DNA of 64,000 nt, from the NCBI RefSeq assembly GCF_028640845.1, contig NC_080541.1:29096435-29160434 (forward strand). Reading direction: 5' to 3'. The position numbers were made by a program, and so were the translations under genes. The DNA is from Ahaetulla prasina (lineage: Eukaryota > Chordata > Lepidosauria > Squamata > Colubridae). This document shows positions 11,819-22,142 of the stretch, one piece after another; position 1 is the first letter of the stretch; the number at the start of each line of letters is the position of its first letter. The notes under the pieces are model-generated. The model made no database searches. It saw only the letters and a list, made by a program, of their open reading frames with translations, and had not been told where the DNA came from.

Positions 11819-11910
11819 CAGGGGCCACGCCCACCCTGGCTCCACAAAGGCAAAAAATGTTGTGATATATCATGTGATGTCACGTGACATGATCAAGTTT
11901 GACACCTGTG
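11819..11910. mobile_element. hAT-like element, GTGTCAAACTC family (92 bp)
   Basis: The left end CAGGGGCCACGCCCACC is internally deleted relative to relatives; the right end is GTTTGACACCTGTG. Flanks CCTTAAAG (11811-11818) and CCTGAAAG (11911-11918) match at 7 of 8. Confidence 0.75.
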
Positions 11911-11918
11911 CCTGAAAG

Positions 11919-13115
11919 CAAACTATTAGTCCCTTTAGCATTATCCCTGCTTATTGTGCTTCGAACTGGTATTTCAGAATATCTTCTTTCAATAATTTCT
12001 ACTAGTTGATGATAGGAATTATTACCTATATCTCTTATTCTGGTCAAAAGCTTGGAAATAAATTCACATTGCCCTAAATTTAGAGGAGAAAATAATCCCT
12101 GAGACAAATTGTTATTTATTAATGATTTTTACTATTATTTGCTCTCTTGTAACCCAGAAGACATTTCTGTCACTTTCTTTACGTATAAAGTTCTTACTTC
12201 TGAGAAAGTAGAACCATGAGCATAATTAATGCCTTGTATGAATAAAATATGATATATAAGACTGTATTCAACACAGGAAGTAGATATTCCTGAATTTTTT
12301 ATAGCATGCCTCCAAAAAAGACGTAAAAAGTTGAAAGCTTTCTTTTTATATTGTTTATTCCTGGACAGACTCTTTCAATCGGGCAGAAATTCACATAGCA
12401 CTTTCTTTCATGGGATGCTAGTTATCATAACTATTTATTACTGCTTGCAGTCTCATCCCTGGTTTCACATTAGGGATGTGCATCTTTCAGGTTCTTGGGA
12501 CCTTATGTGATCACAGCACCTCTTTACCTTTCATTAAAGCATGCTGAGTTTTTTCAAGCTGCTTAGCAATATGAATAGAAGACTATTTTAAAATTCCTTA
12601 GACTAAAAACAAACAAATCTTCATAGAACTGCCAAATTCTTATCCGAATGTAGTCGTGGGGCACAATATTATAAAAATCTAGGAAGATAATACATGACAT
12701 AAAAAGTATAGAATAAAAACTCTAGCAAATTTGCATGTATGTAGATTATCAGAGTTTTCCTCTTTCATATGAATATAGGTTTATTCAGTTCTCTTTAACT
12801 TAATTGACCAATATCTGCCCTACTTCCGCATGTGCCAAAAGAGAACTCAAGCCAGAATTTATGAGTAAACACATACAGGAGCAATCTTGGATCTTGTGAA
12901 TGAGATAAACAGGGGCAACACACCAGTTTAGCATCGCCATTCTGTAATGTACAGGTGTCCACATTCCCTATAATAATTTATGGTTGAAACTTGTTGCAAG
13001 GAAGGGTAAAATGCTGCTTTGAGGATGCCAGTTCAGTAAAAATATTGAGTAAAGATGCTTTGCAACTGAGTGTGTCAATTGTGGATGGAGATTCCCTTTT
13101 CACCAAATACACATG
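11919..13115. other. Unrecognised intronic sequence
   Basis: AT-rich with no recognised feature. Confidence 0.5.
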
Positions 13116-13123
13116 CATTACAT

Positions 13124-13462
13124 CAGGGCTGTCAATCTCGATTTCATTGAGGGCCGCATCAGGTTGTGTTTGACCTTGGGGGGCTGTTGAGGCCATGGCC
13201 AGGTGGGTATGGCCAGCTTGACCTCACTCGGGTCAGGGGTGCCTGTGGTGGCCTGAGTACTCTGCCAGTGAAAACGGGCTCCCGAGCTCCATTTTCGGTT
13301 GCGATGGCCTCCTGCAACCCTCTGCCAGAGAAAACAGAGCTCCATTTTCACTGCAGAGGCATCGCGGGCCGGTCCTTCACTGTTTCCAGATTGGCCCCAC
13401 GGGCCAGATCTATGCACCCCACAGGCCGGTACGGCCCCCGGGTCTTGAGTTTGATACCCCTG
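13124..13462. mobile_element. hAT nonautonomous element, GTGTCAAACTC family (339 bp)
   Basis: GC-rich island in AT-rich DNA. Left end CAGGGCTGTCAATCTCGATT, right end TTGAGTTTGATACCCCTG. Exact 8-bp duplication CATTACAT at 13116-13123 and 13463-13470. Open frames across it (up to 154 codons) reflect its GC content and match nothing. Confidence 0.9.
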
Positions 13463-13470
13463 CATTACAT

Positions 13471-15680
13471 GAATAAGAATATACTTTTTGTTAGTAAAAG
13501 AGAGAAAGGGAGGACAACTATTTCCTTACTAAGCACTTCTTCATTTTACCAGTATCCTGCAATTGTGGGCCTCATATGCAGACCTATTTCCAGGTGGAGA
13601 AATAAACCCTGGAAGCCTTGCTTGCTTTAAGACCTCTTAAATACAAAAAATAATCCCAGTCTGTACCAGCAAATAATTGGCTCAGAGGATTGCTTACATT
13701 GCTTACATTTTATAGCAATGGATGTACAAATTTATATTTAAGGACCATCTGATTTCAAACTGCACGCTAAAAAAATCAACAGGAATGTACGATCCTAAAT
13801 ACTTAAGCAAAAACTCAGTAAAAGATACAGTGGGCAAACATTGTAGTCAGCTCAGCAGTGATTACCAACTCATGCTCCAAATTCACTATAAAATGAAAAT
13901 CAATATTTCCACAAGTTCCTGCAACATAAAAGATAACCTTCATTGATTTTTCTAGACTTAGGCCGCTCTGATAAAATCTAATATAAATTTTCAACCACAA
14001 GGATTTGGATCAGAGCAGAGGTGATAAGTCCTGCACATCTCTTAAGAGGTGGAGAATTTTTTTTTTAAAGTGCACGTTCATACTATTTATAATTTGCCCT
14101 GTGCTAGTGAAAGCTTTTCCACCGGTGCTATCAGAAATCTCTTCTAATTTTTATTACTGTGAGGCTAAAGCCTGTTCCAGATAATTTGGAAATTTCAGGG
14201 GAATTGTGATAGGGCTGATGGTGCAGCCCAGGCTGACTTGAGAAAAGAGCTAACCCGTAATAGCCTCCATGGCCGTGCTGATTAAATGTTGCCGTAGATG
14301 AAAGGGCTGCCATTGCTGCAATAAATTAACCAATCACACAAATCCCAAGTCAGTGCTAATCCTTCCTTGATACTCTGATCCTCTGATCAGCTCAAGGAGG
14401 TAAAGAAACTGGCTTGTGACGCTTGGAGTTCTAACCCCTGGATTTCATGTACACAACAAGCTAATGATATCTTGCTGACCAGTTCAATGGGATGAACTTC
14501 TCTCAGAACCCTTTGGGAACTCGGTGGCCTCCTTTTTAAAAAAATAAAAAATAAAAAATTGACACGTGCAGGGCAGTATTTTTCTGAGAAACCACAGGAA
14601 AACTGTGAAACATCTGTGAATTAGCATAAGCAGCAGAAAATACCCAAATGCTGAAGATATTTACATTTTAGGAGAGTAGGTGATGAACCAAGAAAGAACT
14701 GAGATATTAAAGGGCAGCTAATTCATTCCTATGGAATTCTGCAACGTTAATTCTGAAAGATGAACTTTTTCCTTTGCCTTTAAGTGTTGGAAAATATATA
14801 TATAACGTAAAGAAGAGAGAATGAATATATTTGCACTCACGTATGTTATACGGAATGTGCTTATAAGTAAAGGTAGACAACTTATTTGATCAATCAACAG
14901 AAAGTCTGAACACTGTTTTCCCACTTGCATTTCCCCCTTTGAACGATGGGTTTCCAATGCAAACAGTATATTTTATTGTACTTTCAGAAACTTTTTTTTT
15001 TAATGTTTTAGTTAGTTGCTGGAAAAGAAGGGCTCTTTGAGTTTTCTGTAAGTGCTTCATTTAAACAGTTTTGGATGTTTTTCATTATGTCTCTTTGTCA
15101 GTTCTACAAAATTAAAACTTATTTGTTTTCTTCTTTTGTTTCCTAATAAAGTCCCACATTTAATATTACAATATTTCCAGAATCAAACAAACCAGCTGCT
15201 TTTCTTTCTAAATTCCTAAGTGTAATTTCTAGGTAATTTAGGTAACATCGTAAAATACATTGAAGTGTGGTGCATAATATCTAAATGAACATCCATCATA
15301 TTTTGCATCTGTGTTGCCATGCCAGAATCTTATCGTATGATACATAAGTTATATACATAAGCAACGTAGCTTGCTATAGGAGGCCACAAGCCCACTTTTG
15401 CAAACTCAATCCTAACACCAAACCTGCTCAAGCTTGTACTGGATTCTAAAAGATTTACTTAAATATCATTATAATTAGACTGACAGCCAGCCACTGCATA
15501 TGTAACACAGAAGTAATATTGCATTATTACTTATTATTATTATTAAAGAAAATTTTTTGGTTTTGAATGTAGCATGTTTGTACCATTGTTGGCTATCAAG
15601 CACTTGCCTCTTTCATTCTGCAGCTAAGTTTTAATAACTATGAATTTCGGAACTACTTTTTTTGCCTACATCAAAACACA
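13471..15680. other. Unrecognised intronic sequence with a possible conserved element
   Basis: No repeats. The part around 14100-14340 has a mixed composition with AT-rich homeobox-like strings such as GTGCTGATTAAATG and AATAAATTAACC, and may be a conserved noncoding element. That is an impression only. Confidence 0.4.
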
Positions 15681-15899
15681 TGAAGCAATGGGTGGAAACT
15701 AATCAAGGAGAGAAGCAACTTAGAACTAAGGAGAAATTTCCTGACATTTAGAACAATTAATCAGTGGAACAATTTGCCTGCAGAAGTTGTGAATGCTCCA
15801 AAAACTGGATATTTTTAAGACAAGGTTGGATAACCATTTGTCTGGGCAGAGGGTTGGACTAGACCACCTCCAAGGTCCCTTCCAATTCTGTTATTCTAT
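15681..15899 (+). mobile_element. CR1 LINE 3' fragment
   Basis: Matches the end of the CR1 at 18105: AAGCAATGGGTGGAAACTAA, then GAGAAATTTCCTGACATTTA and the terminal CCTCCAAGGTCCCTTCCAA with TTCTGTTATTCT. 5'-truncated. Confidence 0.9.
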
Positions 15900-16002
15900 A
15901 CATGCATGTGCATGCAAACACACACATAAACATATGTATTTATTTGTATTATTCATGTATATAAAATATTCCTCCAAGAAGAATCAGAATCTAAACACAA
16001 AC

Positions 16003-16389
16003 TATAGTCAATGGCATTAGGGACGTGGTGGTTCAGTGGCTAAGATGCTGATCTTGTCAATTGAAAGGTCGACAGTTCAGCGGTTCGAATCCCTAGTGCC
16101 GTGTAACTTGGTAAGCTCCCGTTATTTGTCCCAGCTTCTGCCAACCTAGCAGTTCGAAAGCACGTAAAAAAAGCAAATAGAAAAAATAGGGCCCACCTTT
16201 GGTGGGAAGGTAACAGCGTTCCGTGCGCCTTTGGCGTTGAGTCATGCCGGCCACATGACCACGGAGACGTCTTTGGACAGCGCTGGCTCTTCGGCTTTGA
16301 AACAGAGATGAGCATCGCCCCTTAGAGTCGGGAACGACTAGCACTTATGTGCGAGGGGAACCTTTACCTTTACCTTATAGTCAATGGCA
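16003..16389 (+). mobile_element. Sauria-type SINE with 14-bp target duplication
   Basis: The element body is 16017-16375; the exact duplication TATAGTCAATGGCA is at 16003-16016 and 16376-16389. A box TGGTTCAGTGGCTAAG, B box GGTTCGAATCC, body TGCCGGCCACATGACCACGG, tail ACCTTTACCTT. It looks better preserved than the copy at 5530, so it is probably the younger insertion. Confidence 0.93.
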
Positions 16390-16512
16390 AACAAAGAATC
16401 TTCGTCCATTAATTATTGTTAATATAACTGGTTCTACCAACAATTTGTACCTTGATAATGCTGTTATAGTCACTGCTGCTACTTCTGATTACTATTATTA
16501 TTTGTATTGTTA

Positions 16513-16830
16513 TTGTCCGAAAGGTGCTTTTCAAAAGGCAATTGAATATTATTTGTTTTTTTACTTGAAGATTGATCCATCCATCCATCCATCCTTCCTT
16601 CCTTCCTTCCTTCCTTCCTTCCTTCCTTCCTCCCTCCCTCCCTCCCTCCCTCCCTCCCTCCCTCCCTCCCTCCTCTTTGAACTGAAGAAATTTCTTGGAT
16701 GAGAAGTGAAATGTCTTCAAGGAAAAAGAAAGAAATTCCAGATGTCTTTTGCAAAAGCACCTTTGGGACAGCCATGACCTGGATGACTGAGAATCTCCAC
16801 AGACATTCCTATTGTTCTTCCACTTTTCCA
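16513..16830. mobile_element. Unclassified inverted-repeat element, copy with microsatellite core
   Basis: The left arm (16513-16572, AAAGGTGCTTTTCAAAAGGC) is the reverse complement of the right arm (from 16713, with GCAAAAGCACCTTTGGGA). Between them lie a microsatellite and GAAATTTCTTGGATGAGAAG. The right arm ends near ACTGAGAATCTCC, as in the copy at 45893-46821. No coding part. Confidence 0.6.
16574..16673 (+). repeat. Compound microsatellite (ATCC)n(TTCC)n(CTCC)n
   Basis: Three successive pyrimidine-rich tetranucleotides, in the middle of the inverted-repeat element. Open frames here are artefacts. Confidence 0.97.
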
Positions 16831-18104
16831 TCCTTAGATGCTGGTCCTGAGAACTCAGTATTCCCTTTTGTGTTTGGGGAGCTGGAAAAGAGTATGATGT
16901 CTTACTCTTGGATTTTCAAAAAACATGAGAAAAACTTTTGCAGGAATCAATTAGTAAGAATATAAACAAGCCAGTATTTATTCTGCAAGACAATGTTCAG
17001 ACTTATACAATGATCTCAGGAAAGAACACTGTAATGCCCATGATCAATATGATTTGGTTCAAAATACTACTCATAAAGAGGAATTGGATTCATTATTTTG
17101 GAAGTAGGTTAGAAAAGTTTATTTACATTTTGAATTAATTATAAACCAATATGCCATTTTAACACTATACTGTTGGTAATTAATAAAGCTGATTTCCACA
17201 AGTTATAAGAGGTATCTGGTTTATTTAGGTTTGGAATACATTGGAATGTAATGAAATGGGGTGCAACTTAATGGAATGGAATATTGGTTGTGAAGGCTTG
17301 TTGCTTGGAAAAACAGTATATAACTAATGAATATAAGTAATATTAAATTACTGAATTTATTAATGATCTAAGCCAAGCAATAATTCCAAACGTATCTTGG
17401 CCACATCCACATAAGAGGAAAAAGGAAGGGGGGGTGTAATAAAATCTCTAAATATCACTACGGTTTATCCCAATAATGTTTCTGTTCGTCACACTCAACA
17501 CTGTGAATGCAGTGTTACTTGGAAATGAGATGAATAGAGAAGACTAAAATATTAACAGAATCTGTAATACATTATCAGCTTTGTCTGATTCATGGCTTTG
17601 AGGAGCAGATCCAGTAGAATGAATTATTTGCACAGTCTTACCATAGTTGTTCTTTCTTTTCTGGATACAAGACAAATAGCATATTGCCACAACATTTTTT
17701 ACAGAGGACACATTCTTGCTGAGAAAAGTCTTTTCAGTTCAAGAAATACTAATGCATCTTTTTTCTTAACAAAGAAATAATTTGTGGAATGTTATATGAT
17801 GAATGTAATGTCATTACTGCTTTCCCAGTTTATTCTTATATGCTTGTCATTATTATTGCTAGTCCAACTGGCTATTTCCTTGATGTCACTGGCTTTAACT
17901 AGACAAGCAACAGTCAAAATGAGGTATCTTCCCTGTATGATATCAAGCTTTGGAGTATTATGAGATTGTTTAGAAAATTAGATCAGAGTATAACATTAAG
18001 AGTAACTAGTTATAATAAAATGCAAATATAAGCATAGTATCAAAGGCATTGCATGTCTGAGAAATTCATCACTTAAGGCATGGTGAAAGAATAACCAAAA
18101 TAAT
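16831..18104. other. Unrecognised intronic sequence
   Basis: AT-rich. Short open frames (16938, 17592) have no recognisable product. Confidence 0.5.
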
Positions 18105-19358
18105 AACCAAAAGCCAACATGGGTTTGTCAAAAACAGATCATGCCAGACTAATCTTATCGCATTCTTTGACAAAATGACAAAATTAGTAGACCAGAGGAA
18201 TGCTGTCGATATAATTTACTTGGACTTCAGTAAAGCATTTGATAACGTAGACCATAACCTACTACTAGATAAAGTAGAAAAATGTGGGTTAGACAGCACT
18301 CCAGAAGATGGATTCGTAACTGGCTGACCAACCGCACTCAACGTGTAGTCCTCAACGGAACTACATCCACATGGAGGGAAGTATGCAGTGGAGTACCCCA
18401 AGGCTCTGTTTTAGGCCCAGTACTCTTCAACATCTTCATCAATGACTTGGACGAGGGGATAGATGGGGAACTCATCAAATTTGCAGATGACACCAAGCTG
18501 GCAGGAATAGCCAACACTCCAGAAGATAGGCTCAAGTTACAGAAAGATCTTGACAGACTTGAACATTGGGCGCTATCTAACAAAATGAAATTCAACAGTG
18601 AAAAAAGTAAGGTTCTACATTTAGGCCAAAAAAACAAAATGCACCAGTACCGTATATGTGGTACCTTGCTCAATAGTAGTACCTGTGAGAGGGATCTTGG
18701 AGTCCTAGTGGATAACCATTTAGATATGAGCCAGCAGTGTGCAGCAGCTGTTAAAAAAGCCAACACAGTTCTGGGCTGCATAAACAAAGGGATAGAATCA
18801 AGATCACGTGAAGTGTTAGTACCACTTTATAATGCCTTGGTAAGGCCAAACTTGGAATATTGCATCCAGTTTTGGTCGCCACGATGTAAAAAAGATGTTG
18901 AGACTCTAGAAAGAGTGCAGAGAAGAGCAACAAAGATGATTAGGGGACTGGAGGCTAAAACATATGAAGAACGGTTGCAGGAACTGGGTATGTCTAGTTT
19001 AACAAAAAGAAGGACTAGGGGAGACATGATAGCTGTGTTCCAATATCTCAGGGGCTGCCGCAAAGAAGAGGGAGTCGGGCTGTTCTCCAAAGCACCTGAG
19101 GGTAGAACAAGAAGCAATGGGTGGAAACTGATCAAAGAAAGAAGCAACTTAGAACTAAGGAGAAATTTCCTGACAGTTAGAACAATTAATAAGTGGAACG
19201 ACTTGCCTTCAGAAGTTGTGAATGCTCCAACACTGGAAATTTTTAAGAAAATGTTGGATAACCATCTGACTGAGATGGTGTAGGGTTTCCTGCCTGGGCA
19301 GGGGGTTGGACTAGAAGGCCTCCAAGGTCCCTTCCAACTCTGATGTTATGTTATGTTA
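18105..19358 (+). mobile_element. CR1 LINE, 5'-truncated, reverse-transcriptase C-terminal part
   Basis: Encodes the reverse transcriptase of a CR1 element, which copies LINE RNA into DNA at a nicked target. Palm motif A (IIYLDFSKAFD) starts at 18211. Motif B (SGVPQGSVLGP) and the catalytic FADDTKL (from 18480) lie in a 333-codon open frame, 18282-19283, that continues to the C-terminus (NKWNDLPSEVV). Motif A is in a different frame, so there is one frameshift between 18243 and about 18300. The endonuclease and the 5' half of the palm are missing. It ends GGCCTCCAAGGTCCCTTCC and an (ATGTT)n tail. It is the least decayed CR1 here but cannot be active. Confidence 0.95.
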
Positions 19359-19473
19359 ATAGGTTGGGAAATGGTAGCAATGGAAACAACTCAGTTATAC
19401 ATTTTATGGCAATCTGAACCACCAAAATGCAACTTACATCAGAAAGTCTGGACACACTGATTTACCAGACATC

Positions 19474-20225
19474 TGTTGTGGTTTGTTGACTGCCAGCGGA
19501 GATGGCAGTCAAGTCAGATGAGTGGAGGAGATGGAGGGGGTATCTGGTCTCAGAGCCAGATGCAAAGCAGGGGCCATCTATTCATGCTCAGGTCTAGAGA
19601 CAGCTGTTTTGGAGGCCTGAGGTGAGCGAGGGGGAGAAACAGCTGGGCCCTGTCCCAGATGCGCGTATGTGCAGAGAAGTGTGGAGAGGAGAGCAATGCA
19701 AGACTGTGTGCAACAGTGGGATTCAGCCAGTTCGCATCACTTCGGGAGAACCAGTTGTAACTTTCTGAACAGTTTGGGGAACTAGTTGTTGGAAGAAATC
19801 ATTGGGGCAGAGAACCGGTTGTTAAATTATTTGAATCCCACCACTGACTGAGGGCCAGCTATCCTGGAAAAGAAGGGGATGTTAACAAGCCCCTCCCTAG
19901 TTGGGATATAAGGAAGAGGGTTGTGAGAGGTGTGATTGTCAGAGACATCCATTCATGCTGCAGAAGAGTTCCCTCCGGTGAATTCCTTTCCAGGATTTCC
20001 TTGCCACTAACCAGGTCTGTCAGGACTCTTTGTGTTGGGATTGAAGTGCTAATTGAGGCTCCCTGTGGGGAACTCAGAGACTGTTACGGCTTGTGAATCA
20101 CCTACGGATGTGTGACCTGGAGCTTTGTCAGTGAATGCTGTGTAATTCCTGCCTTTCTAAATAAAAAGGGGTTTCTCCTCACGAGTAGTTTGTTGAGTGG
20201 GGCTCCTGAAGGCTGGGTCAAAACA
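19474..20225 (+). mobile_element. Candidate solo LTR, interrupted by a hAT element
   Basis: Starts TGTTGTGGTTTG and ends GGTCAAAACA (TG...CA). A TATA-like GGGATATAAGG is near 19913 and a poly(A) signal AATAAA at 20160-20165, about 60 bp before the end, which is the usual LTR order. Flanks ACATC and ACACC match at 4 of 5. No gag or pol nearby. The retroelement class is not known. Confidence 0.55.
19712..19846 (+). mobile_element. hAT-like nonautonomous element inside the LTR
   Basis: CAGTGGGATTCAGCCAGTTC at the left and GAATCCCACCACTG at the right are inverted repeats; GAGAACCGGTTGTTAAATT lies inside. No clear target duplication. It is younger than the LTR that it splits. Confidence 0.65.
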
Positions 20226-21077
20226 ACACCCAGAAAAAGGAGGACATGTTCTCTTTTTTGTCTTTGTGTCCTCTACCTGCCAGGCATAGCCTTAAAATAA
20301 AATAGTATCCAGCTTTTTGAGTATCTTGCTTTTTGTTGTTTGGGAAGGGAGGATATTTTCCTAAGAGTGATCATTTAAACCTTTCTGTGTGTGTCCTTCT
20401 AAATTGTCTGCTTCTTTCTTTCCCTCATCAATCAACAGGATTGACAACGTCTTATTTCCTGATTCTAGCAATCAGCTTCAATCTATCCCCTGTAGATCGC
20501 ATGACTCAGGATACATTTCCACAACAAAATTTCAAAAGTGTGTGATCATTGATTCTATACTATTGCTAGTATATATCCTTGGAAATAAAAATTTTGTTGG
20601 AAAAATATTGCAATGGGGGAAAAATCAGCTTTTCTAACACTAAAAAAAGTAATTTCATATACATCTTTGGCAGTTTTCATTATATTTTTGTCAAAGATAC
20701 CAAGAACATTAAACAATAACTATATCCTCCTTTCTTTCCATTTGTCCTCCTTCAAATTTTCTGTGCCCTCCTTTATGTGTTCAGAAATCATTTAACCCTA
20801 CGTATACAAGACTGTAACAAAAAGAACCAGAGCAGAACTAAACTTCTGAAATTTGCTTTGCAAGAATGCTCCATGAGTGGCAGATATTTGGTGTCCCTTC
20901 AACATAAGATTATTAAAGTGTTGTTAGTCCTAGAAGACATGATCAAACCAGTCATCTACTGTGTATTATTATTATTACTGAGGTTTTTTTGACACAATCG
21001 CCATACTTTTATTAAAAAAAAGAACCATCTATATTACATAATTAACCTATTCATCATCATTATCATTTGAGCCATTG
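20226..21077. other. Unrecognised intronic sequence
   Basis: No recognised feature. Confidence 0.5.
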
Positions 21078-21316
21078 TGGTGCAATGAGCTGAGGTGACG
21101 CAGTGGTTAGAGTGCAATACTGCAGGCTACTTCATCTGACTGCTAGCTACAGTTTGGCAGTTCAAATGTCACCGGCTCAAGGTTGACTCAGCCTTCGATT
21201 CTTCTGAGGTGGGTAAAATGAGGACCCTGATTATTGGGGGCAATATTCTGACTCTTGCTTTAGAGAGGGCTGTAAATGCACTGTAAAGTGGTATATAAGT
21301 GCTATTGCTATTGTCT
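21078..21316 (+). mobile_element. tRNA-derived SINE with (GCTATT)n tail, double head
   Basis: Body as in the copy at 7444, ending AAGTGGTATATAAGTGCTATT. A partial head, GAGCCATTGTGGTGCAAT, is followed directly by a second one, GAGCTGAGGTGACGCAGTGG, so the A-box region is present twice. Confidence 0.82.
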
Positions 21317-21860
21317 ATCCACTGCAGGATGAAGGCCTCTTACGCATGTTTCCAACCAATATGGTCCTAAAACCCATGCATAATTAATCTATTTACTCCT
21401 TAACACAGAGTTATTATCAAAGTTTCGTTTCCAAAAATCTTCTGCATCAAACATTTTTTTCCATGCGTCACAAACTACAGGAAAGTTCCTAAGACTTATC
21501 AAGTCAGTATTCTTTTAATTGCAGTACCATTGCATTATTTTAAAGGTCAATCTGATCATGACCTCAGAAGGCAGGTTAATGACAGAATCGCATAACAGAC
21601 CCAGAGAACATGAAACTGTTAGGGTGCAATTAACAGGACAAATGGATGCTTAAATATCTGAGAAATACTAACCTGCAAGAATAATGCCTGTTTTCTTATT
21701 GCAAATATTAAAGCAAACAAATCATTATTAATATATTTATTTCAAATGTAGTCTAATACGTATGCCATAAAGATATTTTTTATTGTATCAAAATTTTGCA
21801 TTGTATAAATTAAGTAGTCTGTCCTTTCAAAATAGTATCTTGAAATTTTATGTGCCAATA
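21317..21860. other. Unrecognised intronic sequence
   Basis: No recognised feature. Confidence 0.5.
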
Positions 21861-22142
21861 GGAGGTCAACCTGTTTTCCAAAGCATCTGGATGGGATAAA
21901 AAGCAATGGATGGAAACTAATCAAGGAGAGAAGCAACCTAGGACTAAGGAGAAATTTCCTGACAGTTAGAACAATTAATCAGTGGAACAACTTGCCTCCA
22001 GAAAATGTGGATGCTCCATCAATGGAGGTTTTTTAAAGAAGAGACTGGACAACTATTTGTCTGAAATGATATAGGGTCTCCTGCTTGAGCAGGAGATTGG
22101 ATTAGAAGACCTCCAAGGTCCCTTTCAACTTGGTTATTCTGT
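21861..22142 (+). mobile_element. CR1 LINE 3' fragment
   Basis: Begins AGGAGGTCAACCTGTTTTCC and carries GAGAAATTTCCTGACAGTTA. Ends GACCTCCAAGGTCCCTTTCA with GGTTATTCTG. 5'-truncated and divergent. Confidence 0.9.

Noticed and set aside
13118..13630. Long frames of 115 and 154 codons on opposite strands
   Set aside because: They overlie a GC-rich hAT element with an exact target duplication; the low AT content explains the lack of stops.
16677..16730. Hammerhead-ribozyme-like string in the inverted-repeat element (GGATGAGA...GAAA)
   Set aside because: The exact CUGANGA core is not present and flanking stems do not form in any of the three arms seen.
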